Source of the DNA: Myxococcales bacterium
GTDB taxonomy: Bacteria > Myxococcota_A > Polyangia > Haliangiales > Haliangiaceae
Direction: 5' to 3'
Length of the DNA: 64,000 nt
Assembly (NCBI GenBank): GCA_016707895.1
Contig: JADJGV010000002.1
Coordinates: 558,001-622,000, forward strand
Position numbers and translations under genes: made by a program. Each line of letters opens with the position of its first letter. Position 1 is the stretch's first letter. A model generated the notes under the pieces. It saw only the letters and a list, made by a program, of their open reading frames with translations, was not told the origin of the DNA and searched no databases. Below are positions 40,955 through 49,460 of the stretch, piece by piece.

Positions 40955-41797
40955 TCACACCTCGATCGCGCCCCGGCCCAGCTCGATCGTCGCGCCGGTG
41001 ACGTGGATCGCGCCGGCGGCGTCGACGTCGAGGCGCAGCCGCGACGGGCGGCCAGCCTGGTCGCCCTGATCGAGCGTCGCGGTCAGCGGCAGGCCGCCGC
41101 CGGTGGCGATCCACCAGCCGCCCAGGTTGGCGCACGCCGAGCCGGTGGCCGGGTCTTCGAGGATGGCCCCGGCGCTGGTGAAGAAGAACCGCACCGTCCA
41201 GCGCGGCTCGCCGGGCGCCCACAGGTAGGCCATCGCCTCGTCGCGCGCGGCCGAGTAGCCCCAGCGCTCGAGCAGCGCCGGCACCGGCCGCGCGGCCCGC
41301 ACGTGGGCCGGCGTCGTGATCGGGATGATCAGCTGCTCGACGCCGGTCGACACCCAGCGCGGCTCGCCGGCGATCGCCTCGGCCGGGAGCCCGACCATCG
41401 CGGCGAGGTCGGCGCGGCTGGCCTCGACCGCGCGGGTGACCGGCGCCTGCGCCGCGCGTAGCGTCCACGCCCCGTCGGCGCCGCGGCGCACCGGCACCAG
41501 GCCGGCCTTCATCTCGAGCACGACCTGGTCGCGGCCGCCGGCGACCACGCTGGCGGTGCCCAGCGTCGGGTGGCCGGCGAACGGCATCTCGAAGCCCGGC
41601 GTGAAGATGCGCACCCGCGCGTCGGCGCGCTCGCTGGGCAGGACGAACGTCGTCTCCGACAGGTTGAGCTGGCGGGCCAGCGCCTGCATGGTGCGCTCGT
41701 CGAGCCCGCGGGCGTCCTCGAACACCGCCAGCGGGTTGCCCGAGAAGCGATCGCCGGCGATCGTGAACACGTTGACGATCCGGAACGCGTAGGCCAT
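40955..41797 (-). CDS. PhzF-family isomerase/epimerase-like protein
   Basis: 280 residues. The start YAFRIVNVFTIAGDRFSGNPLAVF and LNLSETTFVLPS (catalytic Glu in the NLSET motif) with MPFAGHPTLGTASV are classic PhzF marks; EDPATGSACANLGGWW is the second-half counterpart. These enzymes isomerise small carbonyl compounds; PhzF itself works in phenazine synthesis, but no phenazine genes are near, so the substrate is unknown. The ATG at 41797 gives the normal N-terminus. Its stop lies 37 bp after the tRNA-like sequence. Confidence 0.92.
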   Translation of the reverse strand: MAYAFRIVNVFTIAGDRFSGNPLAVFEDARGLDERTMQALARQLNLSETTFVLPSERADARVRIFTPGFEMPFAGHPTLGTASVVAGGRDQVVLEMKAGLVPVRRGADGAWTLRAAQAPVTRAVEASRADLAAMVGLPAEAIAGEPRWVSTGVEQLIIPITTPAHVRAARPVPALLERWGYSAARDEAMAYLWAPGEPRWTVRFFFTSAGAILEDPATGSACANLGGWWIATGGGLPLTATLDQGDQAGRPSRLRLDVDAAGAIHVTGATIELGRGAIEV

Positions 41798-41997
41798 GCG
41801 CCGACTGTACGGCGGCGGCGGCCCCGCGGTCGGTACAGCTGGCGCGACCGCGGGCGGTACAGCCGATGACCGCCGTCGTCGCCGCACTTGATGGCGGTCA
41901 GGTCGCGGCGACGGGGAGCGCGCTCGTCGAGAAGCGTGGTCGCGCCGTGCCCGAGTCGTGACGGCGCGCTGACCGGCGCGGGCGCACGGTGACCGGC

Positions 41998-43578
41998 ATG
42001 CGCGTCCTGCTCGTCCACCCGGCGTTCCCGATCACCTACTGGGGCTTCCAGCACGCGCTGCCGATCATCGACAAGCGCGCGACCCTGCCACCGCTCGGCC
42101 TGATCACCGTCGCCGCGCACCTGCCGCCAGCGGCCGAGGTCCGGCTGGTCGACCTGGCGGTGGCGCCGCTCGACGACGCCACCCTGGCCTGGGCCGAGGT
42201 GGTGCTCATCGGCGGCATGCGCATCCAGGCGCCGTCGATGCACGCGATCATCGCGCGCGCCCGGGCGCTCGGGCGGCGCACCGTCGTCGGCGGGCCGGCC
42301 GCGACCACCGCGCCCGACGAGTTCGCCGACGCCGACGTGGTGTTCGTCGGCGAGGTCGAGGGTCGCGAGCGCGAGCTCTGGGTGGCGATCACCGGCACCG
42401 ATCCCCTGCGGGTGCCGGCGCCGACCGACCGCCCGGCGCTTGCGACCGCGCGCCGCCCGCGCTTCGAGCTGCTCGACCTCGCCGCCTACGCGTCGATGAG
42501 CGTGCAGTACTCGCGCGGCTGCCCGTTCCGCTGCGAGTTCTGCGACGTGATCGAGATCTTCGGCCGGGTGCCGCGGGTGAAGTCCCCGGACCAGGTGATC
42601 GACGAGCTGGAGGCGCTGCACCGGCTGGGCTGGCGCGGCACGGTGTTCCTGGTCGACGACAACTTCATCGGCAACCGCCGCGAGGTGGCGATGCTGCTGC
42701 CGGTGCTGGCGGCGTGGCAGGCGGCGCACGATCGGCCGATGGCGCTGTACACCGAGGCGTCGGTCGATCTCGCCGGCGAGCCGGCGCTGCTCGCCGGGAT
42801 GGCCGAGGCCGGCTTCGGCGCGGTGTTCCTCGGCATCGAGACGCCGTCGGAGACCGCGCTGCGCGGCATCGGCAAGACCCAGAACCTGCGCCGCAGCCCG
42901 GCCGAGGCGGTGGCGATCCTGGCCCGCGCCGGGCTCGAGGTGATGTCGGGGTTCATCGTCGGCTTCGACTCCGACGACGCCAGCGCGCTGGAGGCGCAGC
43001 GCCGGTTCCTGGCCACCGCGCCGATCCCGCTGGCGATGGTGGGCCTCCTGACCGCGCTGCCCGGCACCGCCCTGTGGAAGCGGCTGGCCAGCGAGGGGCG
43101 GCTGCGCGCCGCCAGCGGCGGCGATCAATACGTGCGCCCGAACTTCGCGCCGGTGATGGACGAGCGCGCGCTGCTCGAGGGCTACGCCGATCTGCTGGCG
43201 GAGATCTACGCGCCCGAGGCGTACCTGGCGCGGTGCCTGGCCCACCTCGCGCTGGCGCCGATCCCCGACACCCGCGTCCGCGCCGGCGGCCCGCGCATCG
43301 CCGCCCGCGCGCTGTGGCAGCTCGGCGTCGCCGGGCCACGGCGCGCGCTGTTCTGGCGGTTGCTGGTGGCCGCGGTGCGCCGGTCGCCGGCGTTCACGTC
43401 GTGGGCGATCGAGAAGGCGATCCAGGGCGAGCACCTGATCCGCTACACCGAGGAGCAGGTCGTGCCGCGGATCCGCGCCGCCGCCGCCGCGCTCGCGATC
43501 GAACCTGCGCCGCCCGTCGCACCGGCGCCCGCGCCGCGGGTCGCGCGTCACGCGCCGCGACCCGTCGCGTCGCACTGA
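41998..43578 (+). CDS. B12-binding-domain radical SAM enzyme (DUF4070 type)
   Basis: 526 residues. Residues 1-130 are a cobalamin-binding-like Rossmann region (MRVLLVHPAFPITYWGF, LPPLGLITVAAHLP), then the radical SAM core with C175-x3-C179-x2-C182 in YSRGCPFRCEFCD. VFLVDDNFIGNRREVAMLLP and GFIVGFDSDDASALEAQRRFL are typical of the B12-radical SAM/DUF4070 group, which act on lipids such as hopanoids or on unknown substrates. The Pro/Ala tail is disordered. The GTG at 41989 is an alternative start three codons upstream. Confidence 0.92.
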   Translation: MRVLLVHPAFPITYWGFQHALPIIDKRATLPPLGLITVAAHLPPAAEVRLVDLAVAPLDDATLAWAEVVLIGGMRIQAPSMHAIIARARALGRRTVVGGPAATTAPDEFADADVVFVGEVEGRERELWVAITGTDPLRVPAPTDRPALATARRPRFELLDLAAYASMSVQYSRGCPFRCEFCDVIEIFGRVPRVKSPDQVIDELEALHRLGWRGTVFLVDDNFIGNRREVAMLLPVLAAWQAAHDRPMALYTEASVDLAGEPALLAGMAEAGFGAVFLGIETPSETALRGIGKTQNLRRSPAEAVAILARAGLEVMSGFIVGFDSDDASALEAQRRFLATAPIPLAMVGLLTALPGTALWKRLASEGRLRAASGGDQYVRPNFAPVMDERALLEGYADLLAEIYAPEAYLARCLAHLALAPIPDTRVRAGGPRIAARALWQLGVAGPRRALFWRLLVAAVRRSPAFTSWAIEKAIQGEHLIRYTEEQVVPRIRAAAAALAIEPAPPVAPAPAPRVARHAPRPVASH

Positions 43579-43674
43579 CTGTCCCTATTTTGCACAGCGG
43601 CGAGTCGACGGATCGGGTGGTGTCGACGCGCGCGGCGCGTGATGATCGAGCCAGACTTCCTGAGGAGCTTGCTC

Positions 43675-44403
43675 ATGCGCATCCGCACGTCGACGCTGAC
43701 CGTCGTGTTCTTGCTGGGGGCCGCCGCCACGGCCCACGCCCAGGCGGCCCCGGCCAAGGGCTTCGTCGAGCTGGGCCTCGGCTACGGCTACGGGCTGTCC
43801 ACCAGCGACTTCCTCGAGGTCGATCAGGGGACCAAGCTCGACAGCCCGCACTCGAGCGGGCCCGCGCTCGATCTCGCCGGCGGCTACGCGTTCGCGCCCA
43901 ACCTCGCGGTCTTCGGCGATCTGCAGTGGGCCTACGCCTCGACGATCACCGGGCAGAACGACAACGGCGAGACCCAGCAATACACGGTCGACTACACCAG
44001 CCTCGGGGTCGGGCTGCGCACCAGCGCGCCGATCGGCCCGGGCGAGGTCTACGCCCAGCTCGCGCTCGGCGCGGTGTTCCCGTTCGAGACCGAGCGTGTC
44101 CAGCACATGACCAACAACGAGTCGCGCACGACGACCATCGGCTACAACAGCGGCCTCGGCGCCCGCGGCGAGCTCGGCTACCACTACCAGCTCAACCACC
44201 GCGTCTACCTGCTCGGCGGGGTGCGGGTGCAGGCGTTCGCCACCGACAACGTCGGCCGCGAGCGGGTGCGGGTCGATCAGCCCAGCGGCAACGTCGACCG
44301 CGAGACCTACAGCACCGATCCCAACGCGCCGAACACGTCGCGCGCGGAGGCGCTGTCGGTCCAGGACCTGCGGTTGCGCATCGGCGTCGGCGTCCGGTTC
44401 TGA
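43675..44403 (+). CDS. Outer-membrane beta-barrel protein
   Basis: 242 residues. The signal is MRIRTSTLTVVFLLGAAATAHAQ, and GAGGAG seven bases before the ATG supports this start. The mature part is a run of alternating amphipathic strands (GFVELGLGYGYG, AVFGDLQWAYAS, YTSLGVGLRTS, EVYAQLALGAVFPF, GYHYQLNHRVYLLGGVRVQAFAT) ending DLRLRIGVGVRF, with the terminal Phe that BAM recognises. Eight strands seem likely. No function can be read from sequence. Confidence 0.88.
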   Translation: MRIRTSTLTVVFLLGAAATAHAQAAPAKGFVELGLGYGYGLSTSDFLEVDQGTKLDSPHSSGPALDLAGGYAFAPNLAVFGDLQWAYASTITGQNDNGETQQYTVDYTSLGVGLRTSAPIGPGEVYAQLALGAVFPFETERVQHMTNNESRTTTIGYNSGLGARGELGYHYQLNHRVYLLGGVRVQAFATDNVGRERVRVDQPSGNVDRETYSTDPNAPNTSRAEALSVQDLRLRIGVGVRF

Positions 44404-44431
44404 GTGCCAGGGCGCCGCGCGACGGCGGCGC

Positions 44432-45223
44432 TCACGGCGCGGTGGCGCGGACGCAGCGCGCCCGGGCGGCGAGGGTGAAGCCGCCGCGCGGCGCGCCCAG
44501 CCGGCGCGCGAGGTCGTCGCGGAGGCGATCGCGCTGGGCGGCGGGGAGCGCCACGCAGTACGCGCCCGCCGGGCCGACGCCGGCCAGGAAGCCGGCCCAC
44601 AGCGCGTCGAAGTCGTCGTAGGCGGCCTCGACGTCGAGCAGCGTCTCGTCGATCGTCTGCATCCCCGCGTCGGCGAACAGCGCCGCGATCTCGCCGGCGC
44701 GGCCAAAGCGCAGCACGCGGGCCTCGTCGGGCGCGCCCGGATCGACCGCCATCGCCGCGTCCCAGAACAGCCGCAGCATCTGCATCCCCTCGGCGAAGTC
44801 CCAGACGCACGCCGCGATCGTGCCGCCGGGGCGCACCACGCGGCGCAGCTCACGCGCGGCCGCCGCGGGGTCGCCGACGAAGTGCAAGACCAGCTGGGCC
44901 AGCGCGACGTCGAAGGCGTGGTCGCGATGCGGGATCGCCTCGGCGCGCCCAGCCTGGACGTCGACCCCGGGGTGGCGCGCAGCGCACGCGGCCACGAACG
45001 GCGGCGACGGATCGATCGCCGCGACCGCGCCGGCGCCGAGCCGCGTCACCAGCTCGGTCGTCAGCGCCCCCGGGCCGCAGCCGACGTCGAGCGCGCGCTG
45101 GCCGGCGGCCACGCCGGCGACGTCGGCGAACCGCGGGGCGAGCGGCCGGGCGTAGCGCCCCATGAACCCGTCGTACGCGGCCCCGCCGGCCTGGAACATC
45201 GCCGACGCGTCGGAGGCAGCCAT
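44432..45223 (-). CDS. SAM-dependent methyltransferase
   Basis: 263 residues, class I. ALDVGCGPGALTTELV is motif I, AAIDPSPPFVAAC motif II, AFDVALAQLVLHFVGDP motif IV/V, and RPGGTIAACVWDFAEGMQMLRLFWDA is typical of the UbiE/Coq5-like or Bud23-like families that act on small molecules. A C-terminal lobe of about 100 residues follows. No neighbour tells its substrate. It converges with the beta-barrel gene (28-bp gap). Confidence 0.9.
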   Translation of the reverse strand: MAASDASAMFQAGGAAYDGFMGRYARPLAPRFADVAGVAAGQRALDVGCGPGALTTELVTRLGAGAVAAIDPSPPFVAACAARHPGVDVQAGRAEAIPHRDHAFDVALAQLVLHFVGDPAAAARELRRVVRPGGTIAACVWDFAEGMQMLRLFWDAAMAVDPGAPDEARVLRFGRAGEIAALFADAGMQTIDETLLDVEAAYDDFDALWAGFLAGVGPAGAYCVALPAAQRDRLRDDLARRLGAPRGGFTLAARARCVRATAP

Positions 45224-45276
45224 GGGCGGATGCTACCCCCGGGCGGCCACCGCCGCGCGTAGTAAGGTGTGGCGTG

Positions 45277-45861
45277 ATGCGCAAGACCTCGATCGCCTGG
45301 CTCGCGGTGGTGTGCGCGTGCGGCGGCGACGCGGCGACGCCCGACGCGGGCCCCGACGCCGCCGGCGGCCCCGACGCCGCGCTGCCGACCGCCTGCGACG
45401 GCGCGTGCCGCACGACGGCGCTCACCGCGCGGTTCGGCGCGACGACCCGGACCTTCGACCGCGCCGTCTACGGCGTGACCGCGACCGCCGGCCAGCCGCC
45501 GACGCTGCACGTCGAGGCGTACCGGGGCGGCCCCGCGGGCTGCCCGACCGCGTCGTCGCCGACGCCGGACTACACGCTGGTGCTCGGCGAGCTGGCGGTG
45601 CCGACGACGACCGCGGCGGCCGCGACCACGGCCAACGTCCTCGACTTCGTCGGCGATCTGCTGGGCGGTCCGCTCGGCGCCGCCGCCACCGCGGCCACCG
45701 CGACGCCGGTCGCGCTCGACGTATGCCCGGCGTGCGTCGGCCAGCCGGCCCCGGCCGATCCCGACGGGCTGGTCGCGCTCGACCTCACGGCGACGTTCGC
45801 CGCCGGCACCGTCACCGGCCACCTGTTCGCGACGCACTGCGACTCGCTCGACACGATGTAG
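45277..45861 (+). CDS. Lipoprotein of unknown function
   Basis: 194 residues from an ATG at 45277 (a GTG lies one codon upstream). The signal MRKTSIAWLAVVCAC ends at a lipobox-like VCAC, followed by a PDAGPDAAGGPDA linker. The mature part is Thr/Ala-rich with two Cys pairs (ACDGACRTTALTARFG, LDVCPACVGQPAP) and a final FATHCDSLDTM. It ends two bases before the methyltransferase gene, so the two probably form one transcript. Confidence 0.78.
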   Translation: MRKTSIAWLAVVCACGGDAATPDAGPDAAGGPDAALPTACDGACRTTALTARFGATTRTFDRAVYGVTATAGQPPTLHVEAYRGGPAGCPTASSPTPDYTLVLGELAVPTTTAAAATTANVLDFVGDLLGGPLGAAATAATATPVALDVCPACVGQPAPADPDGLVALDLTATFAAGTVTGHLFATHCDSLDTM

Positions 45862-45863
45862 CG

Positions 45864-46481
45864 ATGTCGGACGATCGATCCTACTGGGAGCGCCACGCGC
45901 GCCGCTACGATCGCTCGACGCGGTTCCTCGGGCGGCCGCTGCCGCGCGCGCTGGCGCTGGCGGCCGCCGCGGTGCGCGGCCGCGCCGACGTGCTCGAGCT
46001 GGCGGCCGGCACCGGCGCGTTCACCGCGGCGATCGCGCCCGAGGTCGGCGCGCTGATCGCCACCGACTACGCGCAGGCCATGGTCGACGCGCTGGCGGCC
46101 CGGGTCCGCGCCGCCGGCTTGACCAACGTCACCTGCGCCCGGGCCGACCTGTACGAGCTGCCGTACCCGGCGGCCCGCTTCGACGCGGTGGTCGCGGCCA
46201 ACGTGCTGCACCTGGTGCCGGACCTGCCGGCGGCGCTGGCCAGCGTGCGTCGGGTGCTGCGGCCCGACGGCGTGCTGGTGGCGCCGACGTACCTGCACCG
46301 CGGCACGTTCACCGCGGCGGCGCTGTCTCGCGTCATGGCCGTCACGGGCTTCCCCGGCCACCGGCGGTTCGACGCGGTGGGGCTCGCCGCGGCGCTGGCC
46401 GCCGCAGGCTTCGCCGTCGTCGCGGCCGAGACGATCCCCGGTCCGTTGCCGATCGGCCACGTCGTCGCCGCGATCCGGTGA
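45864..46481 (+). CDS. SAM-dependent methyltransferase
   Basis: 205 residues, class I. VLELAAGTGAFTAAIA is motif I and RFDAVVAANVLHLVPDLPAALASVRRVLRPDGVLV the motif IV-V-VI region, close to small phospholipid- or arsenite-type methyltransferases of about 200 residues. It begins YWERHARRYDRSTRFLGRPLPR, the normal opening of phosphatidylethanolamine N-methyltransferase-like proteins (PmtA type, possible). It follows the lipoprotein gene by two bases. Confidence 0.9.
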   Translation: MSDDRSYWERHARRYDRSTRFLGRPLPRALALAAAAVRGRADVLELAAGTGAFTAAIAPEVGALIATDYAQAMVDALAARVRAAGLTNVTCARADLYELPYPAARFDAVVAANVLHLVPDLPAALASVRRVLRPDGVLVAPTYLHRGTFTAAALSRVMAVTGFPGHRRFDAVGLAAALAAAGFAVVAAETIPGPLPIGHVVAAIR

Positions 46482-46496
46482 GCCGCATCGCGCCGA

Positions 46497-47030
46497 TCAG
46501 AAGGTCGCGAAGTCGAAGCCGGCCGAGGCCCCGAGCGCGGCGGTGTCGCCGAGGTCGGGCGCCAGCAGCCCGCCGACGACCGTGAGCCCGCCGCGGCGCA
46601 GGCCGACGCCGAGCGACGCGCCCAGCTCGGTCTGGGTGTCGGCGCCATCGCCGACCCCGGTGTCGACCGCGGCGTGGGCGATCGTCACGCCGAGCTCGGC
46701 GGCGACGAACAGGCCGCTCGCGCCGAGCGGCATCCGCACGCCGGCCCAGATCGGGACGTAGATCAGGCTGGCGCCGTCGACCTTCATCGCGTGCAGCAGC
46801 GCGCCGGCGCGGACCGTCGCGACCGCGGGTCCGGCGGGGAACGCGGCCCGGCCCATCGCGCCGGCCGCGACGCTGGCGACGTCGGCGTAGTCGCCGATCG
46901 GCAGGGCGACCACGGCGTCGACGCCGAGCGCGCGCGCGGGTGGTGGCGCGTCGGCGCGGGCGTCGCTGGCGCTGACAGCGGCGAGGGCGAAGGTGAGGGC
47001 GATCATGGTGAGGGTGGGCGTGGCGTTCAT
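46497..47030 (-). CDS. Small outer-membrane-barrel-like secreted protein
   Basis: 177 residues. The signal is MNATPTLTMIALTFALAAVSASDARA, with AGAGGA five bases upstream of the ATG. The mature part has short alternating strands with Gly/Ala turns (ALGVDAVVALPIGDYADV, GLFVAAELGVTIAHAAV, ELGASLGVGLRRGGLTVVGGLLAPDLG) and ends in ASAGFDFATF with a terminal Phe. It fits a small outer-membrane beta-barrel. It converges with the methyltransferase gene (15-bp gap). Confidence 0.8.
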   Translation of the reverse strand: MNATPTLTMIALTFALAAVSASDARADAPPPARALGVDAVVALPIGDYADVASVAAGAMGRAAFPAGPAVATVRAGALLHAMKVDGASLIYVPIWAGVRMPLGASGLFVAAELGVTIAHAAVDTGVGDGADTQTELGASLGVGLRRGGLTVVGGLLAPDLGDTAALGASAGFDFATF

Positions 47031-47187
47031 GGGGTCCTCTCGAAGACGGCCGGCGAGGTCATCGTCGTGGCCTTCTACGGCCGCCCCCCGCCGCGCTGCG
47101 ACATCACCCCGACATCACCGCGATCGCGGCAACGCGCCACGGGACATGGCCCACCGCGAGGCTCACACTGATGGCGAGGCCGCTGCC

Positions 47188-47742
47188 ATGTGGTTCGCGC
47201 ACGTGCTCACGCTGTCGCGGATCCCGATCGCCCTCGGGTTCTGGTGGACCTATGGCGATCGGCGGTGGTCGATCGCGCTGCTGGTGCTGGCGGCGCTGAC
47301 CGACGCGGTCGACGGGGCGGTCGCGCGCTGGTCGCGCCGGCGCACCGGGATCACCGCGCCGTCGGCCGGCGAGTGGCTCGATCCGCTGGCCGACAAGGTG
47401 TTCGTGCTGGTCGCGATCGCGGCGGTGCAGCACCACGACCCCGCGCCCTGGCCGCTGGTCGCGCTGATCGTCGCGCGCGAGCTGGTGCTGATCCCGCTGG
47501 CCACGGTGTACCGCCTCGCGGTCCACGGTCGCGGCGCCCACGCGTTCCAGGCCGCCGCCATCGGCAAGGCCGCGACCGTGGCCGAGGTGGCCGCGCTCGG
47601 CGCGCTGGTGATCTACCGTCCGGCGCTGCCGCCGCTGGCGATCGTCGCCGGCGTCCTCGGCGTGGCCGCCGCGGCGCGCTACGTGTTGCGGGCGCGCCAC
47701 GTGCGCCGCGACGCCGCGGTCACGACGGCGCCGCCCATCTGA
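47188..47742 (+). CDS. CDP-alcohol phosphatidyltransferase
   Basis: 184 residues with about five membrane helices. The family motif is present as DAVDGAVAR followed by GEWLDPLADK, giving the three or four metal-binding Asp needed to join CDP-diacylglycerol to an alcohol. The spacer between AR and G is 13 residues, five more than the classic eight, which is unusual. PgsA- or PgsA-like function is plausible but the alcohol is not known. Start ATG at 47188. Its last 23 bp overlap the converging gene. Confidence 0.88.
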   Translation: MWFAHVLTLSRIPIALGFWWTYGDRRWSIALLVLAALTDAVDGAVARWSRRRTGITAPSAGEWLDPLADKVFVLVAIAAVQHHDPAPWPLVALIVARELVLIPLATVYRLAVHGRGAHAFQAAAIGKAATVAEVAALGALVIYRPALPPLAIVAGVLGVAAAARYVLRARHVRRDAAVTTAPPI

Positions 47743-48823
47743 CGCCGGCGGCCGAGATCTCCTGGTACCACGGCAGCCCCCAGCGACCGGGCTTGATCAC
47801 CAGCTCGACCTCGCGGCGCGCCTCGGCGGCGTTGCACAGCTCGTGCACCACCTGGATCTGCGACGGCAGGTCGAAGCGATCGGGCGTCGGGCGGCCGCCC
47901 AACCACAGGTGGTACGAGTAGCTCTTGCTGCCGCGCTTGCCGCGGTGCTCGCGCACCTCGCAGCGGTCGATCGGCGCGGTCAGCCGCACCGCCGGGGCGT
48001 CGTCGAGCGCGCGGTTGGTGTCACCGAGCACCTGGATGCTGGCCACCGGCAGGCCCAGGGTCAGCACCACGGCGCTCTCGATCAGCACCCGGTGGCCGCG
48101 CGACGAGCCGCGCAGCACCAGCCAGGTGACGCCGACCAGGGCCAGCAGCGCCACCGCCGCGACCCCGAGGCCGGTCGCGATCACCTGGCCGGGGTACACG
48201 TGGACGTCCTCGCGGTGGATCACGACCTCGGCGAACGCGCCGACCGCGTAGCCGAACATCGCCCACACGACGCCCTCGATCAGCAGCGCCTTCCACAGGA
48301 ACGGATCGGCGAACCAGCGGCGCGGCGTGTGCTCGATCGGCGCGCTGGCGCGCTGCAGCCGCAGCAGCGCGTCGAGCTGCTCGTCGGTGGGCTCGGAGCC
48401 GCTGAGTTGATCGATCCACACGGTCGCGCCGTCGTAGCGGACCGACGACGCCCCCAGGTCCAGCGCCGCGACCACGGCCGCGCGCAGGTCGGGCGACGCC
48501 GCCACCAGCTCGGTCACCGCCGGGTGATCGCACGTCAGGTAGACGCGGTCGTCGAACCGCGCGTCGCCGGTCTGCAGCTCGTTGGCCACGCCGACCCGCT
48601 TGAAGAAGCGATCGAGCTTGCTCTCGGCGTGCATGCGCACCCAGGTCGGCGACGGCGCGGCCATGCCGATCGTCACCGCGGTGACCCGCTTCTTGTCGCG
48701 GTGCTCCTGCAGGTAGTACCCCTCGCCGAGGTGGTGGCCGTGGACCGCCGGCGGCGATCGCCGCCGCCACTGCCGGACCGCGAACCCGATCACCGCCAGC
48801 ACGAGCCGGATCAGCAGCCACAT
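47720..48823 (-). CDS. Membrane protein of unknown function
   Basis: 367 residues. Helix 1 is MWLLIRLVLAVIGFAV; a soluble domain follows (40-175), then helices at about 185-205 and 218-238 (VIATGLGVAAVALLALVGVTWLVL), another at 250-265, and a C-terminal domain (RCEVREHRGKRGSKSYSYHLWLGG ... VELVIKPGRWGLPWY). The last part resembles a cytosolic or periplasmic beta domain. No family is recognised. Convergent 23-bp overlap with the phosphatidyltransferase gene. Confidence 0.78.
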   Translation of the reverse strand: MWLLIRLVLAVIGFAVRQWRRRSPPAVHGHHLGEGYYLQEHRDKKRVTAVTIGMAAPSPTWVRMHAESKLDRFFKRVGVANELQTGDARFDDRVYLTCDHPAVTELVAASPDLRAAVVAALDLGASSVRYDGATVWIDQLSGSEPTDEQLDALLRLQRASAPIEHTPRRWFADPFLWKALLIEGVVWAMFGYAVGAFAEVVIHREDVHVYPGQVIATGLGVAAVALLALVGVTWLVLRGSSRGHRVLIESAVVLTLGLPVASIQVLGDTNRALDDAPAVRLTAPIDRCEVREHRGKRGSKSYSYHLWLGGRPTPDRFDLPSQIQVVHELCNAAEARREVELVIKPGRWGLPWYQEISAAGVRWAAPS

Positions 48824-48879
48824 CGTCGAAGCAGTCTAGTCGACTTTGGCCTGCATCCGCGGGGCGCTACGCTGCGCCC

Positions 48880-49437
48880 ATGATCAAGATCGCCATCATC
48901 GTCGGCAGCACCCGCCCCGGTCGCAAGGCGCCCGCCGTCGCGCAGTGGGTGTACGACGCCGCCAGCCAGCGCACCGACGCCAGCTTCGAGATCGTCGACC
49001 TGCTGGCCTACGACCTGCCGCTGCTCGACGAGCCGATGCCGCCCGCCATGGGCAAGTACACCAAGCCGCACACGATGGCGTGGTCGGCCAAGATCGCCGC
49101 GTTCGACGGCTACGTGTTCGTCACCCCCGAGTACAACCACGGCCCGTCGGGCGCGCTCAAGAACGCCATCGACTTCCTGTACCGCGAGTGGAACAACAAG
49201 GCGGCCGGCTTCGTCGCCTACGGCAGCGCCGGCGGCACCCGCGCGGTCGAGCAGTTGCGGCTGATCATGGCCGAGTTGCAGATCGCCGACGTCCGCGGCC
49301 AGGTCGCGCTGTCGCTGTACACCGACTTCGAGAACTTCGCGACGTTCAAGCCGGCCCCGGTCCACACCAAGCCGCTGGCCGCGATGCTCGATCAGGTCGT
49401 GGCCTGGGCCACCGCGCTGAAGCCGCTGCGCGGCTGA
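48880..49437 (+). CDS. NADPH-dependent FMN reductase (flavodoxin-like)
   Basis: 185 residues. IKIAIIVGSTRPGRKAPAVAQWV is the FMN loop (GSTRPGR), PLLDEPMPP and FVTPEYNHGPSGALKNAIDFLY are the family marks (PEYN). It is a close relative of chromate/quinone/azo reductases of the NAD(P)H:quinone type (ChrR/YieF group). It should run in the cytoplasm. It is divergent from the gene at 47720 with a 56-bp gap. Confidence 0.95.
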   Translation: MIKIAIIVGSTRPGRKAPAVAQWVYDAASQRTDASFEIVDLLAYDLPLLDEPMPPAMGKYTKPHTMAWSAKIAAFDGYVFVTPEYNHGPSGALKNAIDFLYREWNNKAAGFVAYGSAGGTRAVEQLRLIMAELQIADVRGQVALSLYTDFENFATFKPAPVHTKPLAAMLDQVVAWATALKPLRG

Positions 49438-49460
49438 TCGCCGGCGCGCGCCGCGCGCGC

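Noticed and set aside
40882..40960. A normal linear tRNA starting at CTCGAGG
   Set aside because: No T-arm (TTCGAATC) or matching acceptor strand follows the anticodon region. The only T-arm lies upstream.
41798..41997. Hidden small gene or RNA between the PhzF-like and radical SAM genes
   Set aside because: Only a short direct repeat (GCGGTACAGC) was seen; no ribosome site or conserved fold.
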